Shown here in pieces: positions 1 to 5,051 of a DNA stretch of 5,352 bases. Position numbers and translations under genes: made by a program. The stretch's first letter is position 1. Each line of letters opens with the position of its first letter. The stretch lies in contig JAIRLT010000214.1 in the NCBI GenBank assembly GCA_031259225.1, positions 1 to 5,352 of the forward strand, read 5' to 3'. Source of the DNA: Prevotellaceae bacterium (GTDB lineage: Bacteria; Bacteroidota; Bacteroidia; Bacteroidales; UBA932). A model generated the notes under the pieces. That model was given only the letters and a program-made list of their open reading frames with translations, was not told where the DNA came from and did not search any database.

Positions 1-22
1 GGAACGCAGCGAAGCAATCTAC
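1..22. repeat. Fragment of a GC-rich dispersed repeat at window edge
   Basis: The first ~20 bases (GGAACGCAGCGAAGCAATCT) have the same style as the arms of the composite palindrome at 111-278 (CCGACCGGAGC ... GGAGTGGAGGAATCT). I read this as the tail of a related element cut by the window edge. The similarity is loose and judged by eye, and no gene is visible here. Confidence 0.35.
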
Positions 23-60
23 TTAAATTAAAATTGGGAATTATGCTGGTGCGCCAGCCA

Positions 61-84
61 CCCCCTCTCCGCCGGGAGAGGGGG
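61..84. repeat. GC-rich REP-like hairpin
   Basis: A perfect 10-bp inverted repeat, CCCCCTCTCC (61-70) and GGAGAGGGGG (75-84), encloses a 4-base loop GCCG. It is followed by a G-rich tail (GCTGGGGGGTGAGGA). It sits directly after a variant of the GGCGCGCC palindrome (GCTGGTGCGCCAGCC, 45-59). The form is that of repetitive extragenic palindromes. There is no T-run on the plus strand, so a terminator role is unlikely. Whether it is repeated elsewhere in the genome cannot be seen here. Confidence 0.6.
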
Positions 85-110
85 CTGGGGGGTGAGGACG
101 AATGTACCGT

Positions 111-278
111 CCCACAACGCCGTCATTCCGACCGGAGCACGCGAAGAATGAGCGTGCGGAGTGGAGGAATCTACTGCGTTATGCGCTTGCTGCTTTGCAC
201 CGCCTTGCGTTTTGGGGCAGATTCCTCCACTGCGCGGCTCGTGCCTCGCCGCTCCGGTCGGAATGACGGCGTTGTGGG
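111..278. repeat. Composite palindromic intergenic element, ~168 bp
   Basis: The outer arms form a perfect 28-bp inverted repeat, 111-138 against 251-278 (core CGTCATTCCGACCGGAGC / GCTCCGGTCGGAATGACG). Inside, AGTGGAGGAATCT (160-172) pairs with AGATTCCTCCACT (219-231), another perfect 13 bp. Transcribed on either strand it would fold as a long multi-stem structure. Translation gives open but Arg/Ser-rich, low-credibility frames on the plus strand (34-516 and 161-373), typical of spurious ORFs over repeats. Motifs of the type CATTCCG...GGAGGAATCT are, from memory, common dispersed intergenic repeats in Bacteroidota genomes. Function unknown. Confidence 0.7.
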
Positions 279-303
279 CAGTGCTGGCGCGCCAGCCGAC
301 TTA
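251..303 (+). repeat. 53-bp direct repeat, copy 1
   Basis: Positions 251-303 match 501-553 with a single mismatch (G257 against C507), exactly 250 bp apart. The unit runs from the right arm of the composite palindrome (GCTCCGGTCGGAATGACGGC) through GTTGTGGGCAGT and the GGCGCGCC palindrome to the start of the TTACGAC tract. It overlaps the left end of the 106-bp inverted repeat, so the larger elements are built from shared modules. Confidence 0.9.
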
Positions 304-388
304 CGACTTACGACTAAAAACCGGCTGCAAAGAAGAACCGGCGGTAAGGAAACTTACCGCCGGTTCTTTTTGAAATCTTTGAATTTTT
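283..388 (+). repeat. Perfect 106-bp inverted repeat, left copy
   Basis: This block is the exact reverse complement of 4718-4823; I compared all 106 bases by hand and found no mismatch. Its modules in order are the palindrome GCTGGCGCGCCAGC, a TTACGAC heptamer tract, AAAAACCGGCTGCAAAG, a 16-bp-stem hairpin (333-368), and an AT-rich tail ending GAATTTTT. The two copies face each other across about 4.3 kb containing gyrA and the ATPase gene. Past 388 the copies diverge: this side has about 36 extra bases before both continue into CCTGCGTCAGCC and AATTTCT-type heptamers. No transposase is present. Confidence 0.95.
333..371 (+). terminator. Terminator-like hairpin in left inverted-repeat copy
   Basis: A perfect 16-bp stem, AAGAACCGGCGGTAAG (333-348) and CTTACCGCCGGTTCTT (353-368), closes a GAAA loop (GNRA type when read on the plus strand) and runs into TTTTT (367-371). 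On the plus strand this is a good intrinsic-terminator shape. On the minus strand, the direction of gyrA read-through, the stem is followed by CTTTGCAGCC, so the U-tract is poor. It would best stop transcripts entering from the left of the window. Confidence 0.7.
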
Positions 389-472
389 CCTGCGTTAGCC
401 GAATTAATCACATTAGCACATTATCCTGCGTCAGCCAATTAGAAATTAGAAATCAGAAATTAGAAATTAGCA
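389..472. repeat. Short-tandem-repeat tract bounded by CCTGCGTYAGCC
   Basis: Two copies of CCTGCGTYAGCC (389-400 and 425-436) bracket a short stretch with two CACATTA units (about 410-424). An ATTAGAA/ATCAGAA heptamer tract follows (about 437-470). Read on the minus strand, the tract is the same series AATTTCT, AATTTCT, GATTTCT found at 3181-3212 and 4671-4697, ending in the same GGCTGACGC boundary. No gene is seen. Confidence 0.8.
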
Positions 473-500
473 AGCGCAGCAGTTTCCTCGACTCCGCTAC

Positions 501-573
501 GCTCCGCTCGGAATGACGGCGTTGTGGGCAGTGCTGGCGCGCCAGCCGACTTATGACTTATGACTTACGACTA
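501..573 (+). repeat. 53-bp direct repeat, copy 2, with heptamer tract
   Basis: Positions 501-553 repeat 251-303 with one mismatch. The tract then continues as heptamers GACTTAT, GACTTAT, GACTTAC (about 549-569), while copy 1 has only the TTACGAC form. Just upstream (482-500, TTTCCTCGACTCCGCTACG) is a variant of the palindrome arm without a partner arm, so this is a half element. It ends about 7 bp from the gyrA stop codon. The GGCGCGCC palindrome at 533-547 is the first possible hairpin after gyrA but has no U-tract. Confidence 0.85.
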
Positions 574-579
574 TTGTAA

Positions 580-3051
580 TTATTCATCCGCTTTTTCGTC
601 GCTTTTATTGACTTTGCAGACGGCTGCAATTTGGTCGTTCCCCCTGATATTGATTAGCCGGACGCCTTGGGTAGCGCGTCCCGTAACGCGCATATCGGCT
701 ACAGCCAGCCGAATGGTCAAGCCCGATTTGTTGATAATCATCAAATCGTTTTCATCCGTTACTTCTTTTATGGCAATCAGCTTACCGGTTTTTTCGGTAA
801 TATTAAGCGTTTTCACTCCTTTCCCGCCGCGGTTGGTGATGCGGTAATCTTCGAGTTCCGAGCGTTTGCCGTAGCCGTTTTCGCTTACCACCATAATATG
901 CGTATGCTGTTGGACGGATTTTTCCGGGTGCACGCAAATCATGCCTATCACTTCGTCGGTTTCGTCAATAGAAATTCCGCGCACGCCCATGCCCGTACGA
1001 CCTACCGCGCGGACATTCGCTTCATTGAAGCGCACGCATTTTCCATTGCGTCCCGCCAGTAAAATTTCGCATTGCCCGTTGGTCAATATCGCCTCGAGCA
1101 GTTCGTCGCCTTCGCGGATGGTAATGGCGTTGATACCGTTTGTTCGCGGTCGCGAGTAGGCTTCGAGGGATGTTTTCTTCACCGTGCCGTTTTTCGTACA
1201 CAACACAATATAGTTATTATTGATATATTCCGCATCATTCAGGGTCTTGACATTGATATAAGCCATCACCTTATCATCGGGCTCGATATTGATAACATTT
1301 TGGATAGCGCGTCCTTTGGTGACTTTCCCGCCTTCGGGGATATCATATACTTTCAGCCAGTAGCCGCGTCCCTTTTGGGTAAAAAACAGCATGGTGCTGT
1401 GCATATTCGCGACATAAATGTGCTCGATAAAATCTTCGTCGCGCGTGGTGCTGCCTTTCGCGCCTACCCCGCCGCGATTTTGCAGGCGGTATTCGGCAAG
1501 GTTTGTACGTTTGATATAACCCAAGTGCGAAATAGTAATCACGACATCGTCGTCGGCATAAAAATCTTCGGGATTAAATTCTTCGGCGGTATGTACAATG
1601 CCGGTGCGGCGTTCGTCGCCATATTTGTCGCGCAGGGCAAGGGTTTCTTCTTTTACTATCTGCAACTGCAATTTTTCATCTGCCAGTATGCCTTTCAGCT
1701 TGCCGATGAGTTGTTGCAGTTTGGCAAATTCTTCTTTAAGTTTATCGCGTTCCAGCCCGGTCAATTGGCGCAGGCGCATTTCTATAATGGCATTGGACTG
1801 CACTTCGGTCAAATTAAACCGCGACATCAAACCGGCGCGGGCTTCTTCGGGCGTTTTCGACGCGCGGATAAGCGCTATTACTTCGTCCAACCGGTCTAAT
1901 GCAATAAGTAATCCTTCCAGAATATGCGCTTCTTTTTCGGCTTTTTCCAGTTCATATTTTGCACGGCGCACGATTACCTCATGCCGGTGTTTCACGAAAT
2001 ATTTTATCAGTTGGATAAGGTTTAGCTGGCGCGGGCGACCATCGACCAACGCAATATTGTTCACCGAGAAGGTCGATTGCAGCGGCGTATATTTGAACAA
2101 CATATTCAGCACTACATTGGCAACCGCGCCTATCTTCAATTTGATGACGATACGCATCCCGTTCCGGTCGCTTTCGTCGTTCACGTAGGAGATGCCGTCG
2201 ATTTTCTTTTCTTCCACCAGGTCGGCGATTTTTTGTATCAGCTCCTTTTTATTGACCATATACGGGATTTCGTTCACCACAATGGTTTCGCGCCCGCTAT
2301 CGGCTACTTCAATATCTGTTTTTGAACGGATGACAATCCGTCCGCGCCCGGTTTCAAACGCATCTTTAATGCCCTGGTAGCCGTAAATCGTGCCGCCGGT
2401 AGGGAAATCCGGACCTTTGACATATTGCAGCAATTCGTCCACCGTAATATCGCGGTTGTCAATATAAGCGCAAATCGCATTACAGATTTCGGTCAAATTG
2501 TGCGGCGGCATATTGGTCGCCATCCCTACGGCAATACCGGACGCGCCGTTGAGCAACAATAGCGGCGCTTTGCTTGCCAATACCGTAGGCTCTTTATATT
2601 CCTCGCTATAGTTTGGCGTCATGTCCACCGTATTTTTGTCTAAGTCGGCGAGCACTTCTTCCGTGAGTTTTTGCAGCCGCGCTTCGGTATAACGCATGGC
2701 TGCCGCATCGTCGCCGTCCACCGAGCCGAAGTTGCCTTGTCCGTCCACCAACAGGTAGCGTAAACTCCACGGCTGCGCCATGCGCACCATCGCTTCATAC
2801 AATGCCGAATCGCCGTGCGGATGGTATTTCCCCATCACGTCGCCGACAATACGTGCAGACTTTTTATAGGATTTCCCGGCAGCCAGCCCCAATTCATCCA
2901 TCCCGAAGAGGATGCGGCGGTGTACGGGTTTCAATCCGTCGCGTACATCGGGGAGTGCGCGCGCCACTATCACCGACATGGAATAGTCAATGTAGGCGCT
3001 CTTCATTTCCTCCTCAATATTGATTTTAATAATCCGTTCTGTTTCTATCAT
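580..3051 (-). CDS. gyrA: DNA gyrase subunit A
   Basis: GyrA is the DNA breakage-reunion subunit of gyrase (A2B2), which introduces negative supercoils using ATP hydrolysed by GyrB. The 823-residue product is near the usual family length. The N-terminus reads MIETERIIKINIEEEMKSAY, followed by YSMSVIVARALPDVRDGLKP (about 23-42), a classic GyrA opening that supports the chosen start. The catalytic tyrosine is Y121 in AAAMRYTEARL (R120 is its partner). The quinolone-determining region (about 66-110) has S82 and E86 at the positions of E. coli S83 and D87, a susceptible-type pattern. The coiled-coil domain spans about 355-475. The C-terminal beta-pinwheel starts near 500, with a GyrA-box at QNRGGVG (524-530) and a second box-like motif NRGGKG (740-745). 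These favour GyrA over ParC. The stop is TAA at 580-582. It is transcribed alone and divergently from the ATPase. Confidence 0.97.
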   Translation of the reverse strand: MIETERIIKINIEEEMKSAYIDYSMSVIVARALPDVRDGLKPVHRRILFGMDELGLAAGKSYKKSARIVGDVMGKYHPHGDSALYEAMVRMAQPWSLRYLLVDGQGNFGSVDGDDAAAMRYTEARLQKLTEEVLADLDKNTVDMTPNYSEEYKEPTVLASKAPLLLLNGASGIAVGMATNMPPHNLTEICNAICAYIDNRDITVDELLQYVKGPDFPTGGTIYGYQGIKDAFETGRGRIVIRSKTDIEVADSGRETIVVNEIPYMVNKKELIQKIADLVEEKKIDGISYVNDESDRNGMRIVIKLKIGAVANVVLNMLFKYTPLQSTFSVNNIALVDGRPRQLNLIQLIKYFVKHRHEVIVRRAKYELEKAEKEAHILEGLLIALDRLDEVIALIRASKTPEEARAGLMSRFNLTEVQSNAIIEMRLRQLTGLERDKLKEEFAKLQQLIGKLKGILADEKLQLQIVKEETLALRDKYGDERRTGIVHTAEEFNPEDFYADDDVVITISHLGYIKRTNLAEYRLQNRGGVGAKGSTTRDEDFIEHIYVANMHSTMLFFTQKGRGYWLKVYDIPEGGKVTKGRAIQNVINIEPDDKVMAYINVKTLNDAEYINNNYIVLCTKNGTVKKTSLEAYSRPRTNGINAITIREGDELLEAILTNGQCEILLAGRNGKCVRFNEANVRAVGRTGMGVRGISIDETDEVIGMICVHPEKSVQQHTHIMVVSENGYGKRSELEDYRITNRGGKGVKTLNITEKTGKLIAIKEVTDENDLMIINKSGLTIRLAVADMRVTGRATQGVRLINIRGNDQIAAVCKVNKSDEKADE

Positions 3052-3083
3052 GGTGCTTTGTTTTTTCTTAAAATTAAAGTGTG

Positions 3084-3091
3084 CGAAGGTA
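3084..3091 (-). promoter_or_regulatory. Candidate gyrA promoter, -7 element
   Basis: Read on the minus strand, TACCTTCG (in TGTACCTTCGCAC) is a one-mismatch match to the Bacteroidota -7 motif TAnnTTTG. It lies about 33 bp before the gyrA ATG, giving a short leader of about 25 bases. No clear -33 TTTG is seen, only a T-rich stretch. The bases just before the ATG (AAGAAAAAACAAAGCACC) contain no Shine-Dalgarno sequence, which is normal in this phylum. Confidence 0.55.
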
Positions 3092-3122
3092 CAAAAAAAA
3101 TAGGAAAAATAAAAGCGGCAGC

Positions 3123-3165
3123 TTACGGATTTACAGATTTACGGATTTACAAATTTACAGATTTA
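3123..3165. repeat. 8-bp tandem repeat tract TTACRGAT
   Basis: Five octamers in a row, TTACGGAT, TTACAGAT, TTACGGAT, TTACAAAT, TTACAGAT (3123-3162), end with TTA. This tract has an 8-bp period, unlike the 7-bp tracts elsewhere in the window. It begins about 30 bp upstream of the gyrA -7 element and ends at a GGCGCGGC palindrome variant (3166-3180). Confidence 0.85.
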
Positions 3166-3228
3166 GCTGGCGCGGCAGCCAATTTCTAATTTCTAATTTC
3201 TGATTTCTAATTGGCTGACGCGCCAGCC
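3166..3228. repeat. AATTTCT heptamer tract between two GC-rich palindromes
   Basis: The palindrome variants GCTGGCGCGGCAGCC (3166-3180) and GGCTGACGCGCCAGCC (3213-3228) flank AATTTCT, AATTTCT, AATTTCT, GATTTCT, AATT (3181-3212). The same series with the same GGCTGACGC boundary recurs at 4671-4709 in direct orientation and at about 425-470 inverted. A single G-for-A change (GATTTCT) recurs in all three tracts, so they share descent and are not independent slippage products. Confidence 0.85.
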
Positions 3229-3324
3229 ATTTTCAACTTTCAACTTTCAACTTTCAACTAAACCGGCGCGCCAGCCAATTTCAACTTTCAACTTTCAACT
3301 TTCAACTAAACCGGCGCGCCAGCC
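3229..3324 (+). repeat. Two tandem copies of a 48-bp repeat unit
   Basis: The unit is a two-base lead, four TTTCAAC heptamers, then TAAACCGGCGCGCCAGCC. Copy 1 is 3229-3276 and copy 2 is 3277-3324, with one mismatch (T3230 against A3278). A third copy sits at 4875-4922 in the same orientation. The unit joins a heptamer tract to the GC-rich palindrome, so these two parts move or are copied together. No gene is present. Confidence 0.92.
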
Positions 3325-3331
3325 TAATTTT

Positions 3332-3399
3332 TATAAAATTGCTTAATGCAATAAGCAATTTTATACATAAATTGTTTAATGTATTATAAAAATTGTTGT
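3332..3399. promoter_or_regulatory. Operator-like array of AAATTGYTTA half-sites with a 14-bp-stem palindrome
   Basis: A perfect 14-bp inverted repeat (3332-3345 and 3352-3365, arm TATAAAATTGCTTA, 6-base spacer) is centred about 80 bp before the ATPase start. The same half-site recurs: AAATTGCTTA 3336-3345, its complement TAAGCAATTT 3352-3361, AAATTGTTTA 3369-3378, and a weaker AAATTGTTGT 3390-3399 abutting the -7 element. Direct half-sites start 33 and 21 bp apart, about three and two helical turns. The composition is very AT-rich, unlike the neighbouring repeats. Binding by a regulator is inference. Alternatively it could form an RNA hairpin if transcribed from further upstream. Confidence 0.55.
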
Positions 3400-3406
3400 A
3401 TTTTTG
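3399..3406 (+). promoter_or_regulatory. Promoter of the ATPase gene, -7 element
   Basis: TATTTTTG is an exact match to the Bacteroidota -7 motif TAnnTTTG. The best upstream partner is TTTA at 3375-3378, 20 bp away, a partial match to the -33 TTTG. The expected transcript start is near 3412, about 20 bases before the ATG at 3432. The leader (AAATAAACAAAAACAGCT) has no Shine-Dalgarno sequence. Confidence 0.65.
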
Positions 3407-3431
3407 CAATACGAAATAAACAAAAACAGCT

Positions 3432-4622
3432 ATGGAACGTTTAATAGAATTATACCGGAAAAAATTGCAAGCCGTGAATTTGGACTTTATTCGCGGCGAT
3501 ATGGAAACAATACTTTGGGAAGCCCGCCTCATTGGGATAAAAGGCGCTCGAGGAATAGGTAAAACCACCTTGTTGCTGCAATATGCCAAACAGTATTTAG
3601 ACCCGGAAACAAGCCTGTATGTGAGTTTGGACAATATTTGGTTTACGGAAAATAAATTAGTGGATTTAGCCGACCATTTTGCCAAATTCGGCGGCGCATA
3701 CCTGCTTATAGACGAAGTGCATAAATATCCGAACTGGTCGCAAGAAATTAAAAATATTTATGACGATTACCCGGAATTAAAAGTGGTGTTTACCGGTTCA
3801 TCATTGCTCGAAATCTTGAACCGGCGCGCTGATTTGAGCCGCCGGGCAATTACTTACACGATGCAGGGGCTTTCATTTCGCGAATACCTGAACATGATGC
3901 AAAGATTGCATTTACCGGCTTTTCCGTTAAACGATATTTTGAAAAAACATGTGGAAATAGCCGCTGATATAGTGCAAAAAGTGAAGCCGATAAAATACTT
4001 TGAAACTTACTTGCAAAAAGGCTACTACCCGTTTTTTAACGAGATGGACAGTACTTACCATACGCGTATTCAGGAAATGGTAAATATGATTATTGAATTG
4101 GAACTGCCGCTGCTGCGCGGAGTGGATATGGCTTACACTAATAAACTGAAACAACTGTTATTTATTATTGCGCAGGCTGTACCGTTTATTCCCAATATTA
4201 CCAAACTAAGCGAACGTACCGGAGTAAACAGGAATACCTTGCTTACTTACCTGCAATACATGAGCCAGGCTGGATTGACTAAGAGTATTTTCAAGCCGGC
4301 GCAAGGGATCGGTATATTGCAGAAACCGGATAAATTATTTTTGGATAATCCGAACCTGATGCATGCATTGTCTATGGAGAAACCCGATACAGGCAATTTG
4401 CGCGAAACGTTTTTTGTGAACCAGTTGAGCAAAGATAATAAAGTGGAATTTACTGATAAAGGCGATTTTTTGGTCAATAAAAAATTAACGTTTGAAGTAG
4501 GTGGAAAAAACAAAACTATGCAACAAATCAAAACGGTGAAAAATGCATTTGTGGCTGCCGACAACATTGAATACGGGCATCACGATACCATTCCGCTGTG
4601 GTTGTTTGGATTTTTGTACTAA
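3432..4622 (+). CDS. AAA_14 / DUF4143-type ATP-binding protein
   Basis: The 396-residue protein has the layout of the large AAA_14 plus DUF4143 ATPase family, whose biological role is not established. Walker A is GARGIGKTT (38-46, with K44 and T45). Walker B is YLLIDEVH (90-97, with D94 and E95). A sensor-1-like strand is VVFTGSSLLEI (118-128), followed by an arginine-rich segment RRADLSRR (131-138) and the family motif LSFREYL (147-153). A winged-helix-like stretch spans about 256-286 (ITKLSERTGVNRNTLLTYLQ). The C-terminal domain, which in DUF4143 proteins resembles a restriction-endonuclease fold, contains GDFLV (344-348) and FEVGGK (354-359). No signal peptide or membrane segment is seen, so it is likely cytosolic. 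Length is normal and the frame is intact. It stands alone, divergent from gyrA, and looks more AT-rich than gyrA, which would fit horizontal acquisition. Confidence 0.9.
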   Translation: MERLIELYRKKLQAVNLDFIRGDMETILWEARLIGIKGARGIGKTTLLLQYAKQYLDPETSLYVSLDNIWFTENKLVDLADHFAKFGGAYLLIDEVHKYPNWSQEIKNIYDDYPELKVVFTGSSLLEILNRRADLSRRAITYTMQGLSFREYLNMMQRLHLPAFPLNDILKKHVEIAADIVQKVKPIKYFETYLQKGYYPFFNEMDSTYHTRIQEMVNMIIELELPLLRGVDMAYTNKLKQLLFIIAQAVPFIPNITKLSERTGVNRNTLLTYLQYMSQAGLTKSIFKPAQGIGILQKPDKLFLDNPNLMHALSMEKPDTGNLRETFFVNQLSKDNKVEFTDKGDFLVNKKLTFEVGGKNKTMQQIKTVKNAFVAADNIEYGHHDTIPLWLFGFLY

Positions 4623-4653
4623 TCAACAAAACGTAGCACGCAGATATCATATG

Positions 4654-4709
4654 CCCGCGCCAGCCGTTTTCTAATTTCTAATTTCTGATTTCTGATTGGC
4701 TGACGCAGG
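4654..4709. repeat. AATTTCT heptamer tract downstream of the ATPase gene
   Basis: A palindrome variant CCCGCGCCAGCC (4654-4665) leads into CTAATTTCTAATTTCTGATT and then GGCTGACGCAGG (4698-4709). It is in direct orientation to the tract at 3181-3228 and inverted to 425-470. Positions 4623-4653 before it hold nothing recognisable. Confidence 0.8.
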
Positions 4710-4717
4710 AATAATTT

Positions 4718-4823
4718 AAAAATTCAAAGATTTCAAAAAGAACCGGCGGTAAGTTTCCTTACCGCCGGTTCTTCTTTGCAGCCGGTTTTTAGTCGTAAGT
4801 CGTAAGTCGGCTGGCGCGCCAGC
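4718..4823 (-). repeat. Perfect 106-bp inverted repeat, right copy
   Basis: Exact reverse complement of 283-388. It begins about 95 bp after the ATPase stop codon. Together the copies bracket gyrA, the divergent intergenic region and the ATPase. On the inner side, homology resumes after a gap with the GGCTGACGCAGG boundary and the heptamer tract, so the related block is really about 160 bp with one indel. On the outer side, TAATTCY heptamers begin immediately and have no counterpart on the left. Confidence 0.95.
4735..4773 (-). terminator. Terminator-like hairpin in right inverted-repeat copy
   Basis: The same 16-bp stem as in the left copy (4738-4753 and 4758-4773), loop TTTC on the plus strand and GAAA on the minus strand. 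Its U-tract lies on the minus strand (4735-4739 complement), so it best stops leftward transcripts entering from the small membrane gene side. For the ATPase mRNA (plus strand) it is followed by CTTTGCAGCC, a weak tail, though the 16-bp stem may still end or protect that transcript. Confidence 0.65.
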
Positions 4824-4874
4824 TAATTCCTAATTCTTAATTCCTAATTCTTAATTCACTCTGGCGCGCCAGCC
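4824..4874. repeat. TAATTCY heptamer tract and GGCGCGCC palindrome
   Basis: Alternating heptamers TAATTCC, TAATTCT, TAATTCC, TAATTCT, TAATTCA (4824-4858) are followed by CTGGCGCGCCAGCC (4861-4874). The strict C/T alternation suggests duplication of a 14-bp unit. The tract lies between two GGCGCGCC palindromes, as do other tracts in the window. Confidence 0.85.
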
Positions 4875-4922
4875 AATTTCAACTTTCAACTTTCAACTTT
4901 CAACTAAACCGGCGCGGCAGCC
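4875..4922 (+). repeat. Third copy of the 48-bp repeat unit
   Basis: Same as 3277-3324 except for one change in the palindrome part (GCGGCAGCC instead of GCGCCAGCC). It has four TTTCAAC heptamers, then TAAACCGG. It lies 1.6 kb from the tandem pair, in the same orientation and outside the 106-bp inverted repeat. Confidence 0.92.
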
Positions 4923-4943
4923 ACTTTCAACTTACGCATTGAT

Positions 4944-5047
4944 AAAAAAAACCGGCTCTAAAACCTGCCAGCTCAAAACACATTAAAGAGGCAGCAAGAA
5001 TACTTGTTAACTCAAAACGCATTAAAGAGCTAACAAGAGAGCCGGTT
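4944..5047 (-). terminator. Branched terminator-like structure with two near-identical loops
   Basis: Read on the minus strand, an outer 10-bp stem AACCGGCTCT (5038-5047 complement) pairs with AGAGCCGGTT (4950-4959 complement) and runs into a T7 tract, a complete intrinsic-terminator signal. It starts 4 bp after the stop of the 34-residue gene. Between the arms lie two further hairpins. One has stem 5003-5009 with 5031-5037, extended by CTC/GAG. The other has stem 4965-4969 with 4990-4994. Their loops carry the same 19-mer, plus-strand CTCAAAACRCATTAAAGAG (4972-4990 and 5011-5029, one difference). The predicted RNA is a three-way junction, not a simple terminator. Confidence 0.7.
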
Positions 5048-5051
5048 ATTG

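Noticed and set aside
161..373. 70-codon plus-strand open frame
   Set aside because: It overlaps the same repeats in another frame and ends inside the terminator hairpin; no recognisable protein features.
34..516. 160-codon plus-strand open frame over the left repeat region
   Set aside because: It runs through the composite palindrome, the 106-bp repeat and heptamer tracts; the product is Arg/Ser-rich and low-complexity with no domain. An open frame over GC-rich repeats is expected by chance.
1072..1899. 275-codon plus-strand open frame opposite gyrA
   Set aside because: It lies wholly antisense to a clear gyrA; its Phe/Ile-rich composition reflects the complementary codons. Other plus-strand frames within 580-3051 are rejected for the same reason.
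645..3051. parC (topoisomerase IV subunit A) as an alternative to gyrA
   Set aside because: The length, the six-bladed C-terminal region with GyrA-box motifs and the typical N-terminus fit GyrA better.
3302..3685. 127-codon minus-strand open frame across the ATPase start
   Set aside because: It overlaps the ATPase Walker A coding region, its promoter and the repeat unit; it has no domain and is an antisense shadow.
283..4823. Composite transposon with the 106-bp repeats as ends
   Set aside because: No transposase or recombinase lies between or beside the copies, no target-site duplication is visible, and the cargo includes the essential gene gyrA.
4972..5029. Two 19-bp repeats spaced by 20 bp, CRISPR-like
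   Set aside because: Only two units, too short, each embedded in its own hairpin inside a terminator stem; no cas genes nearby.
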